Source of the DNA: Jidongwangia harbinensis
GTDB taxonomy: Bacteria; Actinomycetota; Actinomycetes; Mycobacteriales; Micromonosporaceae
Direction: 5' to 3'
Assembly: GCF_020216025.1 (NCBI RefSeq)
Contig: NZ_JAIWNC010000024.1
Coordinates: 1 to 64,000 of the forward strand
Length of the DNA: 64,000 nt
Made by a program: the position numbers and the translations under genes. Numbering within the stretch: position 1 is the first letter of the stretch; each line of letters begins with the position of its first letter. A model generated the notes under the pieces. The model was not told the origin of the DNA. It did no database searches and worked only from the letters and a program-made list of their open reading frames with translations. Below, piece by piece: positions 8,170 to 16,908 of this stretch.

Positions 8170-8916
8170 TCAGCGACCGGGCCGCATGGCCGGCACCCGG
8201 CTGGCCGGGCGCAGCACGTAGCTCTTCTCGTGCTGCTCGTAGTCCGCCGCCGACGTCGCGGGTAGATCGTAGGTGGTGACTGTTTCCAGTTCCGTCTCCG
8301 GCGCGTGGCCACGGCCGGGGTCGCCGAGCAGCACGGTGGCGCCGCGGGCCGCGGCCCGGGCGACGAACGGGACGAACCGGGCGGCCAGTTCGGCGCTGTA
8401 GAGGCAGTCGCCGGCCAGCACGACCTCGGCGTCACCGCCGTCGCCGTCGGTCAGGTCGCGGTCGTCGCAGATCAGTCGCACGCCGTTGGCGTTCGCGTTG
8501 GCCTGGATCGCCGCGATGGCGTACCCGTCGATGTCGTTCGCGGTCACCTCGGCCGCGCCGGCCTGCGCGGCGGCGATGGCCACCAGGCCGGAGCCGGAGG
8601 CGAGGTCGAGAACGGTGCGCCCGGCCACCAGGTCGGGGTGGTCCAGGACGTAGCGGGCCAGGCCCTGGCCGCCGGCCCAGGCGGTCGCCCAGAACGGCGC
8701 CGGCAGGCGGGTCCCGGCGTCGGCCTCGATCCGGGCCCACAACAGCACCGGGTCCTCGGCGAGGAACAGGTGCACCTCGGGGACCAGCGGCGCGGTGCGC
8801 AGCCGTAGCGCGTCGGCCTGGGTGGCACGGGCCGGGAGGGAAGCGTTCCGCAGCAGGCGTCGCTGCAGGGCGCTGTGGGTGTCGGGCGCGTAGGGCGCGC
8901 CGGAGTACGTCTTCAC
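8170..8916 (-). CDS. Class I SAM-dependent methyltransferase, ETFB-lysine-methyltransferase-like
   Basis: 248 residues. SAM motif I is VLDLASGSGLVAIAAA near residue 105, motif II is VTANDIDGYA, and the post-motif segment VVLAGDCLYSAELA resembles the METTL20/Nnt1 protein-methyltransferase group, which modifies lysines on electron-transfer flavoprotein beta or related proteins. The N-terminal PEVHLFLAEDPVLLWARIE also fits that group. The real substrate is not shown. It is separated from the NAD-kinase gene by 69 bp and from the cold-shock gene by a strong hairpin, so it probably has its own promoter or heads the redox operon. Confidence 0.8.
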   Translation of the reverse strand: MKTYSGAPYAPDTHSALQRRLLRNASLPARATQADALRLRTAPLVPEVHLFLAEDPVLLWARIEADAGTRLPAPFWATAWAGGQGLARYVLDHPDLVAGRTVLDLASGSGLVAIAAAQAGAAEVTANDIDGYAIAAIQANANANGVRLICDDRDLTDGDGGDAEVVLAGDCLYSAELAARFVPFVARAAARGATVLLGDPGRGHAPETELETVTTYDLPATSAADYEQHEKSYVLRPASRVPAMRPGR

Positions 8917-8947
8917 GAAGCTCTTTTCTGTCGAGCCGGAAAGCGAA

Positions 8948-8995
8948 GGGGAGGGCCCGGCACCCGCCGAATCGGCGGATGCCCGGGCCCTCCCC
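8948..8995 (-). terminator. Strong hairpin after the cold-shock gene
   Basis: A perfect 13-bp inverted repeat, GGGGAGGGCCCGG (8948-8960) against CCGGGCCCTCCCC (8983-8995). The loop contains a second small hairpin, CCGCCGA/TCGGCGG. It lies 9 bp downstream of the cold-shock gene stop (minus strand). There is no U tract, which is normal for GC-rich actinomycete terminators. Confidence 0.8.
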
Positions 8996-9004
8996 GACGT
9001 ACGG

Positions 9005-9208
9005 TCAGATCAGCCGGATGTTCTTCGCCTGCGGGCCCTTCTGACCCTGCTCGACGTCGAACTCGACCCGCTGGTTCTCCTCGAGACTGCGGTAACCATC
9101 CGCGGTGATTGCGGAGAAGTGGGCGAACACGTCCGGCGCACCGCCGTCCTGGGTGATGAAGCCGAAGCCCTTGTCCGCGTTGAACCACTTCACTGTGCCG
9201 ACAGCCAT
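9005..9208 (-). CDS. Cold-shock protein (CspA family)
   Basis: 67 residues, a complete single cold-shock domain that binds single-stranded RNA/DNA. It starts MAVGTVKWFNADKGFGFI, with RNP1 (KGFGFI) and RNP2 (VFAHFS) intact, and ends NIRLI as in actinobacterial CspA-type proteins. ATG 9208 is preceded by GAAAGGG. The frame continues open upstream, but the domain start fixes the start codon. The leader carries a small hairpin plus U tract (9228-9249), suggesting that transcription is controlled before the gene. A strong terminator follows. Confidence 0.95.
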   Translation of the reverse strand: MAVGTVKWFNADKGFGFITQDGGAPDVFAHFSAITADGYRSLEENQRVEFDVEQGQKGPQAKNIRLI

Positions 9209-9227
9209 GTCGTGCCCTTTCGATACC

Positions 9228-9249
9228 AAAAAATCCGCACACCGCGGAT
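9228..9249 (-). promoter_or_regulatory. Intrinsic-terminator-like hairpin with U tract in the csp leader
   Basis: Read on the minus strand, GATCCGC, loop GGTGT, GCGGAT is followed by TTTTTT, only 19 bases before the ATG of the cold-shock gene. The stem is ATCCGC/GCGGAT (6 bp, 9233-9249) and the T run is 9228-9233. No other gene ends here, so it is a leader element and not a downstream terminator. E. coli CspA-family proteins are known transcription antiterminators at such hairpins. Self-regulation by attenuation is therefore a testable inference. Confidence 0.55.
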
Positions 9250-9441
9250 CTACGTCGCCGTCCGAGATCCGAACCGGATCCAGCCTGAACAAACCACGAG
9301 CGCCCGGCGGGTCAGATACCCACCAGGCGCTGGCAAATATGAGGCTCGCAGAACGGCGACGGGTCCAACGGTAGCACGGACGGCGCCCGCCGACGGCGGA
9401 ACCGGCCCCCGAACAGGGGACGACAACATCAAGCAACTTTC

Positions 9442-9470
9442 TTGACAGTTGTTACGGGAATAGACAGACT
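9442..9470 (+). promoter_or_regulatory. Candidate sigma70-type promoter for the S1 protease gene
   Basis: TTGACA at 9442-9447 is followed after 17 bases by CAGACT (9465-9470), a weak -10. It lies 88 bp upstream of the protease start. A TCTAGA and a GAGAGCGCTCTC palindrome follow at 9475-9492 and could be an operator. The rest of 9209-9557 holds the divergent csp leader and no gene. Confidence 0.4.
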
Positions 9471-9557
9471 CCGATCTAGAGAGCGCTCTCCTTCCCTCCA
9501 CTCCCCCCATTCGCACGCGACCGCCGGACCGCGGGCCGCGTGCCTGGAAGGATGCCC

Positions 9558-11102
9558 ATGAACCGGATCTACCAGGCGATCACCGTCGCGGCCGTGGCGG
9601 CCGTGACGGTGACCCTGACCCCCACCGTGAGCTCCGCCGGCCCCGGCGCACCGGCCGCACCGCCGGCCGCCGCCGGCGGCACCCTCGACCTGGCGCCCGG
9701 CATGCTCGCCGCGATGCGCCGCGACCTCGGACTGGACGACGACCGGATCGCCGCACGGCTGCGGGTCGAGGCCGCCGCGCCGGTCGTGGAGTCCCGGCTG
9801 CGCGCCCGCCTCGGCGGCGCGTTCGCCGGCGCCTGGATTCCGGCCGGCGGAGATCGCCTCACCGTGGCGGTGACCACCCGCGCGGCGGCCGACCGGGTCC
9901 GCGCCGAGGGTGCCGACGCCCGGATCGTCGCGCGCGGCGAGAAGGAGCTGACCGCGGCCCGCGCCGCGATGGACCGGCGCGGCGCCGAGGCCGGCCCGGA
10001 CATCCGCGGCTGGTACGTCGACGTGGACACGAACAGCGTCGTGGTGCAGGTCCGGCCCGGCGCCGAGGAGGCCGCGCGCCGGTTCGCCCGGGACAGCGGC
10101 AGCGGGCCGGTCGTGGTGGAGGCCGCCGCGCAACCGAGGCCGATGTACGACATCCGCGGCGGCGACCAGTACGTGATCAACGGCAACACGCTGTGCTCGG
10201 TGGGCTTCTCGGTGGCCGGGGGCTTCGTGACCGCCGGGCACTGCGGTGGCACCGGCAGCCCGACGCTCGGCCACAACAACGTCAGCCAGGGCACGTTCGC
10301 CGGTTCGTCGTTCCCCGGCAACGACTACGGCTGGGTGCGTACCAACGGCAACTGGACCCCGCAGCCGTGGGTGAACAACTACTCCGGCGGCAACGTCACG
10401 GTGGCCGGCTCGGCCGAGGCGGCGATCGGCAGCTCGATCTGCCGCTCCGGGCGTACCACCGGATGGCGGTGCGGCACGCTGCAGGGCCGCGACCACACGG
10501 TGAACTACCCGCAGGGCGCGGTCTCCGGCCTGGGCCGGAGCAACGCGTGCGCGGAACCCGGCGACTCGGGCGGCTCGTGGATCACCGGGAACCAGGCGCA
10601 GGGCGTGACGTCCGGCGGCAGCGGCAACTGCTCGACCGGCGGCACCATGTACTTCCAGCCGGTGAACGAGATCCTCGGCGTCTACGGCCTGTCGCTGACC
10701 ACCACCGGCGGCGGGAGCAGCACCAGCGCCATCGTCAGCAACTGGCACAACAAGTGCGTCGACGTACCGAACGGCAACTATGCCGACGGTCAGCGCCTGA
10801 TCGTGTGGAACTGCACCGGTGCGGCCAATCAGCGCTGGGAATGGGTGAATGGCACGTTGCGCACGCAGAACAACATGTGCATGGACGTGGCGTGGGGCTC
10901 GACCGCGAACGGTGCGGCCGTGCAGATCGCCACCTGCAGCGGCAACCCGGCACAGCAGTTCGTGCTCAGTGCGGCGGGCGACCTGGTCAACCCGCAGGCC
11001 AACAAGTGCGTGGACATCGCCGAGTGGAACCCGGAGAACGACGCCGTCCTGCACCTGTGGGAGTGCGTCGGCGGCGCCAACCAGAAATGGCGCCGCGGCT
11101 GA
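9558..11102 (+). CDS. Secreted S1-family serine protease with C-terminal ricin-type lectin domain
   Basis: 514 residues. It has a signal peptide (residues 1 to about 27), a pro-domain (about 35-185) and an alpha-lytic/streptogrisin-type protease domain with catalytic His in VTAGHCGG, Asp in GNDYGW and Ser in AEPGDSGGS. The C-terminal about 130 residues are a beta-trefoil carbohydrate-binding domain with three QxW-type repeats (ANQRWEW, AQQFVL, ANQKWRR) and CVDV/CMDV/CVDI strands. ATG 9558 is preferred because GGAAGG lies 6 bases upstream. The lectin domain probably anchors the protease to polysaccharide or cell wall. Proteolysis of external protein is the family role. Confidence 0.92.
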   Translation: MNRIYQAITVAAVAAVTVTLTPTVSSAGPGAPAAPPAAAGGTLDLAPGMLAAMRRDLGLDDDRIAARLRVEAAAPVVESRLRARLGGAFAGAWIPAGGDRLTVAVTTRAAADRVRAEGADARIVARGEKELTAARAAMDRRGAEAGPDIRGWYVDVDTNSVVVQVRPGAEEAARRFARDSGSGPVVVEAAAQPRPMYDIRGGDQYVINGNTLCSVGFSVAGGFVTAGHCGGTGSPTLGHNNVSQGTFAGSSFPGNDYGWVRTNGNWTPQPWVNNYSGGNVTVAGSAEAAIGSSICRSGRTTGWRCGTLQGRDHTVNYPQGAVSGLGRSNACAEPGDSGGSWITGNQAQGVTSGGSGNCSTGGTMYFQPVNEILGVYGLSLTTTGGGSSTSAIVSNWHNKCVDVPNGNYADGQRLIVWNCTGAANQRWEWVNGTLRTQNNMCMDVAWGSTANGAAVQIATCSGNPAQQFVLSAAGDLVNPQANKCVDIAEWNPENDAVLHLWECVGGANQKWRRG

Positions 11103-11127
11103 AAAATCACATCGGAAAACCGTTATC

Positions 11128-11160
11128 GTCCGCCGATCGCGCGCCTTGCGGTCGGCGGAC
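11128..11160 (+). terminator. Hairpin after the S1 protease gene
   Basis: GTCCGCCGA (11128-11136) pairs perfectly with TCGGCGGAC (11152-11160); a T-G pair and a further CGC/GCG step extend the stem inward to about 13 bp. It lies 25 bp after the protease stop. An A/T-rich stretch (11180-11215), unusual for this genome, follows and may hold the promoter of the next gene. Confidence 0.65.
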
Positions 11161-11281
11161 GACGGCCCGTGACGGGGACCTATAAACAAACTTTAATGAT
11201 CTTTTGAAATAACTCCCGGAGAGTGCTCCGTTCCGGATAATCGGCGCGCACCGTCGATACCTTTCTGGAGGCCGCACCCCC

Positions 11282-12946
11282 ATGCGCCGCAAGCGAACAC
11301 TGCTCCTCGCCGTCGCCGCCACCGTGGCGGCGGCCGGAACCGTCTGGATCGCCCTCCCGGCATCCGCCGCCGCACCCACGGCGACCTTCCGCAAGGTCGC
11401 CGTCTGGGACACCGGATGGCAGGGCGACGTGACGATCCACAACACCGGCGCCTCCGCCCTGTCGTCCTGGAAGGTGGAGTTCGACCTGCCCGCGGGCGGC
11501 ACGGTCGGCAGCTTCTGGGAGGCCGACATGGCCGCCGCCGACCGCCACCGCACCTTCCGCAGCCGGTCCTGGAACGCGCAGGTGCCGGTCGGCGCGAAGG
11601 TGTCCTTCGGCTTCACCGGCTCCGGACCGGCCCCGGTGAACTGCCGGCTCAACGGGCTGCCCTGTCAGGGCACCGGCGGCGACGCGGGCACCGCGCCGGT
11701 CGCCGCGCCCACCACCACGAGGCCGGCCCCCGTGGAGGCCACCACGCCCGGCGACAAGCCGCCCGCCCAGCCGGCCACCGACCCGGCCACCAAACCGGCC
11801 GGCACCACGCCCAGCAGCAAGCCGGCCGACGACGACAACCCGGTGCCACCGGCCTCGGACCTGCTCCCGGTGACCGTCACCAACGACACCGGCCGCGACG
11901 AGTCCGTGTTCCTGTACGTGCTCGGCGTCAACACCGGCACCGGCAAGCTCGGCTACGTCGACCGGCGCGGCACGTTCACCCCGTGGACCGGCGGCAAGGC
12001 GGTGCCGGTGCCCGCGCCGGACGTCTCGATCCCCGGCCCGGCGGACGGCGAGCGCACCACGATCAAGGTGCCCCGGGGCCTGTCCGGCCGGCTGTACATG
12101 TCCTTCGGCCGGAAGCTCGACTTCCGGCTCAGCACCGACGGCCTGGTCCAGCCCGCGCCGTGGGCCGGCAACGACCCGAACCGCGACATCCTGTTCGACT
12201 GGAGCGAGTTCACCCTCAACGAGGCCGGCCTGTGGCTGAACAGTTCGCAGGTCGACATGTTCGCCGTGCCGCACGTGGTGAGCGTCCGGGGCGGCGACGG
12301 GCGGACCGTGCGGACCGGCGAGGTGAAACCCGGCGGGCGGCAGCGGGTGATCGACCGGATCAAGCGGCAGCCCGGGTTCGCCGACACCGTGCAGACCCGC
12401 GCGGACGGCACCGTGCTGCGGGTGCTGGCCCCGGGCAAGGCGGCCGACGGCGGCCGGTTCAGCGCGACGTACCTGGACCCGTACATCACGTCCGCGTGGA
12501 ACGCCTACACCGGCCGGGCGCTGACCGTGGTGCCGTTCGGGGACCGGCCGGACACCCGGTTCCTCGGCCGCACGACCGGTGACGTCATGAACTTCACCGA
12601 CGCGAACGGCCGCACCGTGGCGTCGTTCACGAAGCCGAGCACCGCGAACGTGTGGGGCTGCGACGGCGCCCTGGGCGCCCCGAACGACCAGGTGGTCGGC
12701 CCGATCGCCCGGACGTTGTGTGCCGCCCTGCACCGCGGCACGCTGGGCACCCGGCACACCCAGCCGAGCGGCGGCGCCGACGACTTCTACCGGGAGCCGC
12801 TGACCAACCACTACTCCCGGCTGATCCACGAGAACATGGTCGACGGCAAGGCGTACGGCTTCGCGTTCGACGACGTGCAGGCGCAGGAGTCCCTCGTACA
12901 CTCCGGCGATCCCCGTTCGGCCGGGATCGTGCTGACCCCGTTCTAG
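11282..12946 (+). CDS. Secreted GH64 beta-1,3-glucanase with N-terminal CBM2
   Basis: 554 residues. Residues 1-29 are a signal peptide with the ASAAA cleavage region. Residues about 30-126 fit a family 2 cellulose-binding module (GWQGDVTIHNTGASALSSW, SWNAQVPVGA, FGFTGSG, end NGLPC). A Pro/Thr/Lys linker runs to about 190. The remainder matches the thaumatin-like GH64 laminaripentaose-producing glucanases (VTVTNDTGRDESVFLYVLG, FDWSEFT, REPLTNHYSRLIHENMVDGK, GKAYGFAFDDV). It probably attacks fungal or algal beta-1,3-glucan. It sits beside the secreted protease and can be compared with the GH16 gene at 48281. Confidence 0.92.
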   Translation: MRRKRTLLLAVAATVAAAGTVWIALPASAAAPTATFRKVAVWDTGWQGDVTIHNTGASALSSWKVEFDLPAGGTVGSFWEADMAAADRHRTFRSRSWNAQVPVGAKVSFGFTGSGPAPVNCRLNGLPCQGTGGDAGTAPVAAPTTTRPAPVEATTPGDKPPAQPATDPATKPAGTTPSSKPADDDNPVPPASDLLPVTVTNDTGRDESVFLYVLGVNTGTGKLGYVDRRGTFTPWTGGKAVPVPAPDVSIPGPADGERTTIKVPRGLSGRLYMSFGRKLDFRLSTDGLVQPAPWAGNDPNRDILFDWSEFTLNEAGLWLNSSQVDMFAVPHVVSVRGGDGRTVRTGEVKPGGRQRVIDRIKRQPGFADTVQTRADGTVLRVLAPGKAADGGRFSATYLDPYITSAWNAYTGRALTVVPFGDRPDTRFLGRTTGDVMNFTDANGRTVASFTKPSTANVWGCDGALGAPNDQVVGPIARTLCAALHRGTLGTRHTQPSGGADDFYREPLTNHYSRLIHENMVDGKAYGFAFDDVQAQESLVHSGDPRSAGIVLTPF

Positions 12947-12953
12947 GGACCGT

Positions 12954-13005
12954 CCGCCCGGCGCGCGCCCCCGTCGAGATCCTCGGGGGGTTGCGCGCCG
13001 GGCGG
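12954..13005. terminator. Bidirectional terminator between convergent genes
   Basis: A perfect 13-bp inverted repeat, CCGCCCGGCGCGC (12954-12966) and GCGCGCCGGGCGG (12993-13005), fills nearly all of the 60-bp gap between the convergent glucanase and receptor-kinase genes. The inner bases add CCCCC/GGGGG pairing. Confidence 0.85.
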
Positions 13006-13006
13006 C

Positions 13007-14893
13007 TCAGGCGCGGATCTCCACGTCGTTGAAGGACACCCGGACCGTCGACCGCCCCTCCGACAGGTTCAGCACCCCGAAGACCACCCGTCCCATCTCG
13101 AACCGGGAGTCCGTCCAGCTTCCGGCCGGCGCACCGTCCCGGGTGAACGACAGCCGCGGCCCGTCGGCCTCGATGCCCACCGCGATCGGCTCGCGCAGCC
13201 CCACCGGTTCGTCGAACCGGAACACCGCCAGCTCCGCCAGGTCGCCGATCCCGGTCGCCCCGTGGGTCATCAGCCGGTACCCGTCGGCGCACACCGCCAG
13301 CACATAACCGGCCTCCCGCGACGCCGTCGCGTCCACCTTGCCGAACCGCAGCCACACCGCCGCGCACGCGTCCTCGGTCAGCAGCCGCGCCGTCACGGTC
13401 GCGGTGAAGTCGGTCAGCAGCCGCCGCGGGCCCGGGCAGCGGTACACACCGGACGCCTCCTTCTTCACCACCAGCGCGTCGTCGAACTCGCACGACGCCT
13501 TGTTCACCCGGTCCAGCACCACCCGCCAGTCCCGTTCCGCGGTCAGCGGATCGGCGATCACGGCGGCCACGCCGGCCGGTGCGCCGGGAGCGGCGGACGG
13601 CGCGGAGACGGACGCGGCGGGTGCCGACACGCCGGCGCGCGGGCCGCCCACGCCGCCGCGGTCGTCCACGGCGCGCCCGTACACGACCCCGGCGAGTACG
13701 GACACCGCGACGGCCGTGGCGCACGCCAGGATGACCACCGCCGTCCGGCCGAACCCGCGCCGGGACGCCGTGCCCTCGGCCGCCGGAGCAACCGTGACCG
13801 CCCGATCTGCCGGGGCGTCCGGTGCCACCGGAGTGCCCGAGACCACCGGAGTGCCCGAGACCACCGGCACGTCCCGGGCCCCGGCCACCCGGTCCGGCGC
13901 CGGGATCAGGGTCGTCTCCGAACCCGGCGACGGTACCGCCGTGACCGTCCGCTCCCGGGCCTGCTCGTCGTCGGCGGCCCGCGTGGCGGCGACCGCCTCC
14001 CGCAACGCCGGCTGCTTCTCCAGCACGGCCGCCGCCCCGCCGGTGCGGAGCGGGCCGGTGGACAGCAGCCGGTCCAGCAGTTCCCGCGCCGTCGGCCGGT
14101 CCGCCGGGTCCTTGGCCAGCGCCTGCTCCACCAGGTCCCGCAGCGGGCCACCGAGGCCACCCAGGTCGGGCGGCATGGTGAGGATCCGGACCGCGACCAG
14201 GTGCGGCAGGTCGGCCGCGAACGGCGTGCGGCCGGTTCCCGCGTAGGCGATCACCGCGCCCCAGGCGAAGATGTCCGCGGCCGGGGTCAGGATCCGCCCG
14301 GTGCCGGGTTCGAACCGTTCCGGCGCCATGTAGGTCACGGTGCCGACCATCTGATCCGTACGGGTGTGGCGGACCCCGCCCTCGACCGCCCGGGCGATAC
14401 CGAAGTCGATCACCTTCGGACTGCCGGGCGCGAGCAGCACGTTGCTCGGTTTGAGGTCGCGGTGGATGACGCCCGCGCCGTGGATCGCGGTGAGTGCCGT
14501 CGCCACCCCGATGGCCAGGCCGTGCAGGTTGGACGAGGTGAGCGGGCCGTGCTCGTCGACGACCGACGCGAGGCTGGGCCCGGCCACGTACTCCACCACC
14601 AGGTAGGGCCGGTCGTGGTCCGGGTCGGCGTCCAGGACCTCGGCGGTGCAGAACGGCGGCACGTCCTGCGCGCGGGCCACCTCGGTGCGGAACCGCTGGC
14701 GGAACTGCGAGTCGTCGACCAGGTCCGCCTTGATGATTTTCACCGCGACCCGGCGGCCTTCCGGCGTCGTGGCCAGGTAGACCGTACCCATGCCGCCCTC
14801 GCCCAGCCGCCCGGTCAGCTCGTAGCGGCCCATCCGCCGGGGGTCACCCGGCCGCAACGGCCGCACGCCCGCGGCGTCGGCAGCACCGGTCAT
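13007..14893 (-). CDS. Receptor-type Ser/Thr protein kinase with extracytoplasmic sensor domain
   Basis: 628 residues. The Hanks-type kinase domain covers about 22-285: P-loop LGEGGMGTVYLA, ATP lysine in VAVKIIK, catalytic HRDLKPSN, DFGIAR and APERF. A variable Pro/Thr linker and one membrane helix (VVILACATAVAVSVLAGVV, about 385-403) follow. The outer about 220 residues hold paired cysteines and end in a concanavalin/LamG-like beta pattern (FTRDGAPAGSW, GVLNLSEG). It resembles PknB-type receptors but has no PASTA repeats. ATG 14893 overlaps the antiporter stop by 4 bp. It is the last gene of the six-gene kinase/antiporter operon and may phosphorylate the FHA protein or the antiporter. Confidence 0.92.
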   Translation of the reverse strand: MTGAADAAGVRPLRPGDPRRMGRYELTGRLGEGGMGTVYLATTPEGRRVAVKIIKADLVDDSQFRQRFRTEVARAQDVPPFCTAEVLDADPDHDRPYLVVEYVAGPSLASVVDEHGPLTSSNLHGLAIGVATALTAIHGAGVIHRDLKPSNVLLAPGSPKVIDFGIARAVEGGVRHTRTDQMVGTVTYMAPERFEPGTGRILTPAADIFAWGAVIAYAGTGRTPFAADLPHLVAVRILTMPPDLGGLGGPLRDLVEQALAKDPADRPTARELLDRLLSTGPLRTGGAAAVLEKQPALREAVAATRAADDEQARERTVTAVPSPGSETTLIPAPDRVAGARDVPVVSGTPVVSGTPVAPDAPADRAVTVAPAAEGTASRRGFGRTAVVILACATAVAVSVLAGVVYGRAVDDRGGVGGPRAGVSAPAASVSAPSAAPGAPAGVAAVIADPLTAERDWRVVLDRVNKASCEFDDALVVKKEASGVYRCPGPRRLLTDFTATVTARLLTEDACAAVWLRFGKVDATASREAGYVLAVCADGYRLMTHGATGIGDLAELAVFRFDEPVGLREPIAVGIEADGPRLSFTRDGAPAGSWTDSRFEMGRVVFGVLNLSEGRSTVRVSFNDVEIRA

Positions 14894-16908
14894 GTCGTCG
14901 TCACCTGCGTCGCTTCCCTCTCCGCCGGGCCGGCTGCCGGGTTCCGCAGCCGGGGGATCCACTGTGCCGGGGTCTCCCCGGCACCGTCGGTGCCGGCGCG
15001 GACCTCGACATGTGCGCCGGCGGACCCGTCGGCCGCCACCACCAGTGCCGCCCCGGAACCGTCGTGCGCCACCGTGTCCCGCACCGCCAGGCCGGACCGG
15101 CGCAGCTCACGAACGGTCGCCGCGACGCCGCGCGGCATCCCGGGTCCCGCCTCGACGACCAGCCCGACCCGGTACGCCGACGCCAGCTGGGCCGCGGTCC
15201 GGAGCACCGCGTCCGCGTGCGCGCCACCGGTGAACCGGGCGATGACCGCACGGGGAGCCGCCGGCGGTGGTCCGGTCAGGGTGATCGCCGTGACCGGCAG
15301 GTCCGCCGCACCCGGTCCGTCGCCGGTGCGCACGACGAGATCCGGCTCGCCGGAGCGGATCAGCCCGGCGAGTTCCGCCGCCGGATCGCCGGTGAACCGG
15401 GCGACCACCGGCACGTCCAGCCCGTCGCCGCTCCGCGGTGCCAGCTCGGTCAGTGCGCCCATGGCCCGGTTCATCTCCAGCAGGCCACCGGTCAGCCCGC
15501 TGCCGATCTCCAGGGCGGTCGCCGGGTACGGCACGAACCGGGCCAGCGCCAGGGTCGCGGGCCGCCGTGTGCCGATCAGCGCGGTGGCCAGGTCCACCAC
15601 GGCCGCCGCGGCCGGGGCGGCGCCGGGCACCACCACCAGGCAGGTGTAGCCGGCCGCGCCGCCGAGCGCGGCACGCTCGGCCCGGGCCACGTCGCGGGCC
15701 ACCACCCGGGCGGGGTAGATCAGGGCCAGCAGCGGGCCGGCCATCACGGTGGTGACCAGCGCCATCACCACCATCATCGAGAAGATCTGCCGGTCGATGA
15801 TGGCCAGCTGGAGGCCGACGGAGAGGATGACGATCTCGGTCAGGCCGCGGGTGTTCATCAGCGTGGCCAGCGCGCCGGACTGCCGGGCGCCGACCTTGTT
15901 CAGCCGGGCACCGGCGTACGCGCCGATGAACTTGCCGCCGATGGCCACCAGCAGGATCAGGGTCAGCTCCAGCAGCGCGCCGCCGTCGACCGTGGACAGG
16001 TCGACCTGGAGTCCGGCGACCACGAAGAACACCGGCAGCAGCAGGAGCACGCTCACCTGCTCCAGGCGTTCCAGGATCTCGTGCCGCAGCGCCTCGCCGC
16101 CGGCCCGCGGCATCACCGCGCCGAACACGAACGCGCCGAAGATCGCGTGCAACCCCATGATCTCGGTGAGGTAGCTGGAGACCAGCAGGCCGGCCAGGAT
16201 CACGGCCAGGACGTCGGGGGTCAGCCGGCCGGCCCGCTCCCGCGCCGCCGCGAGGCGCTGCAGCACCGGGCGGACCCAGCGGAACATCACGATCAGGAAC
16301 GGGATCACCCCGAGCACCGGCCAGGGCAGGCCGCCGTCGGCCGTACCGACCGCCACCACGACCGCCAGCAGCGACCACGCGAACACGTCGTCCACCGCGG
16401 CGCTGGCCAGCGCGAGGCCGCCCACCTCGGTCCGGATCAGGCCCCGGTCGGCCACGATCCGGGCCAGCACGGGGAACGCGGTGACCGCCATCGCGGCGCC
16501 GATGAACAGGGCGAACGGCACGACGTCGGTGACGCCGTGCCGGCCGGCCAGCCACCAGGCGAGCCCGGCACCCAGGACGAGCGGCGCCACGATGGAGCCG
16601 ATCGAGACGCTGACCGCGATCCGTTGCCGGCCGCGGACCAGGGTGTGGTCCAACTCGTAGCCGACGATGAACATGAACAGCACCAGGCCGACGTTGGCCA
16701 GCCCGGCCAGGGCGGGTCGGATGTCGACCGGGAAGAGCTGGTCGCTGACCAGCGTGCCGAAGAGGCTGGGGCCGATCAGGATGCCGGCGATGATCTCGCC
16801 GACCACCGGCGGCTGGCCGGCCTTGCGGGCCAGCGCCCCCAGGACGCGGGCCAGCACGATGATCACCGCCAGCCCGAACAGGAGCTGGCCGACCGCGTGG
16901 GAGGTCAT
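14890..16908 (-). CDS. CPA2-type cation:proton antiporter with UspA-like C-terminal region
   Basis: 672 residues. The first about 400 form a Kef/NapA-type exchanger of 12 or more helices with QPPVVGEIIAGILIGPS and the ion-site motif ASAAVDDVFAW. The remaining about 270 residues are soluble and look like two degenerate universal-stress-protein folds (AAGYTCLVVVPG; VIARFTGGAHADAVLRTAAQ), as in plant CHX exchangers; no RCK/TrkA-N domain is seen. It should exchange K+ or Na+ for protons. It overlaps a kinase gene by 4 bp at each end (GTG/ATG-TGA junctions), a strong sign that kinases regulate it. Ion specificity is unknown. Confidence 0.92.
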   Translation of the reverse strand: MTSHAVGQLLFGLAVIIVLARVLGALARKAGQPPVVGEIIAGILIGPSLFGTLVSDQLFPVDIRPALAGLANVGLVLFMFIVGYELDHTLVRGRQRIAVSVSIGSIVAPLVLGAGLAWWLAGRHGVTDVVPFALFIGAAMAVTAFPVLARIVADRGLIRTEVGGLALASAAVDDVFAWSLLAVVVAVGTADGGLPWPVLGVIPFLIVMFRWVRPVLQRLAAARERAGRLTPDVLAVILAGLLVSSYLTEIMGLHAIFGAFVFGAVMPRAGGEALRHEILERLEQVSVLLLLPVFFVVAGLQVDLSTVDGGALLELTLILLVAIGGKFIGAYAGARLNKVGARQSGALATLMNTRGLTEIVILSVGLQLAIIDRQIFSMMVVMALVTTVMAGPLLALIYPARVVARDVARAERAALGGAAGYTCLVVVPGAAPAAAAVVDLATALIGTRRPATLALARFVPYPATALEIGSGLTGGLLEMNRAMGALTELAPRSGDGLDVPVVARFTGDPAAELAGLIRSGEPDLVVRTGDGPGAADLPVTAITLTGPPPAAPRAVIARFTGGAHADAVLRTAAQLASAYRVGLVVEAGPGMPRGVAATVRELRRSGLAVRDTVAHDGSGAALVVAADGSAGAHVEVRAGTDGAGETPAQWIPRLRNPAAGPAEREATQVTTT

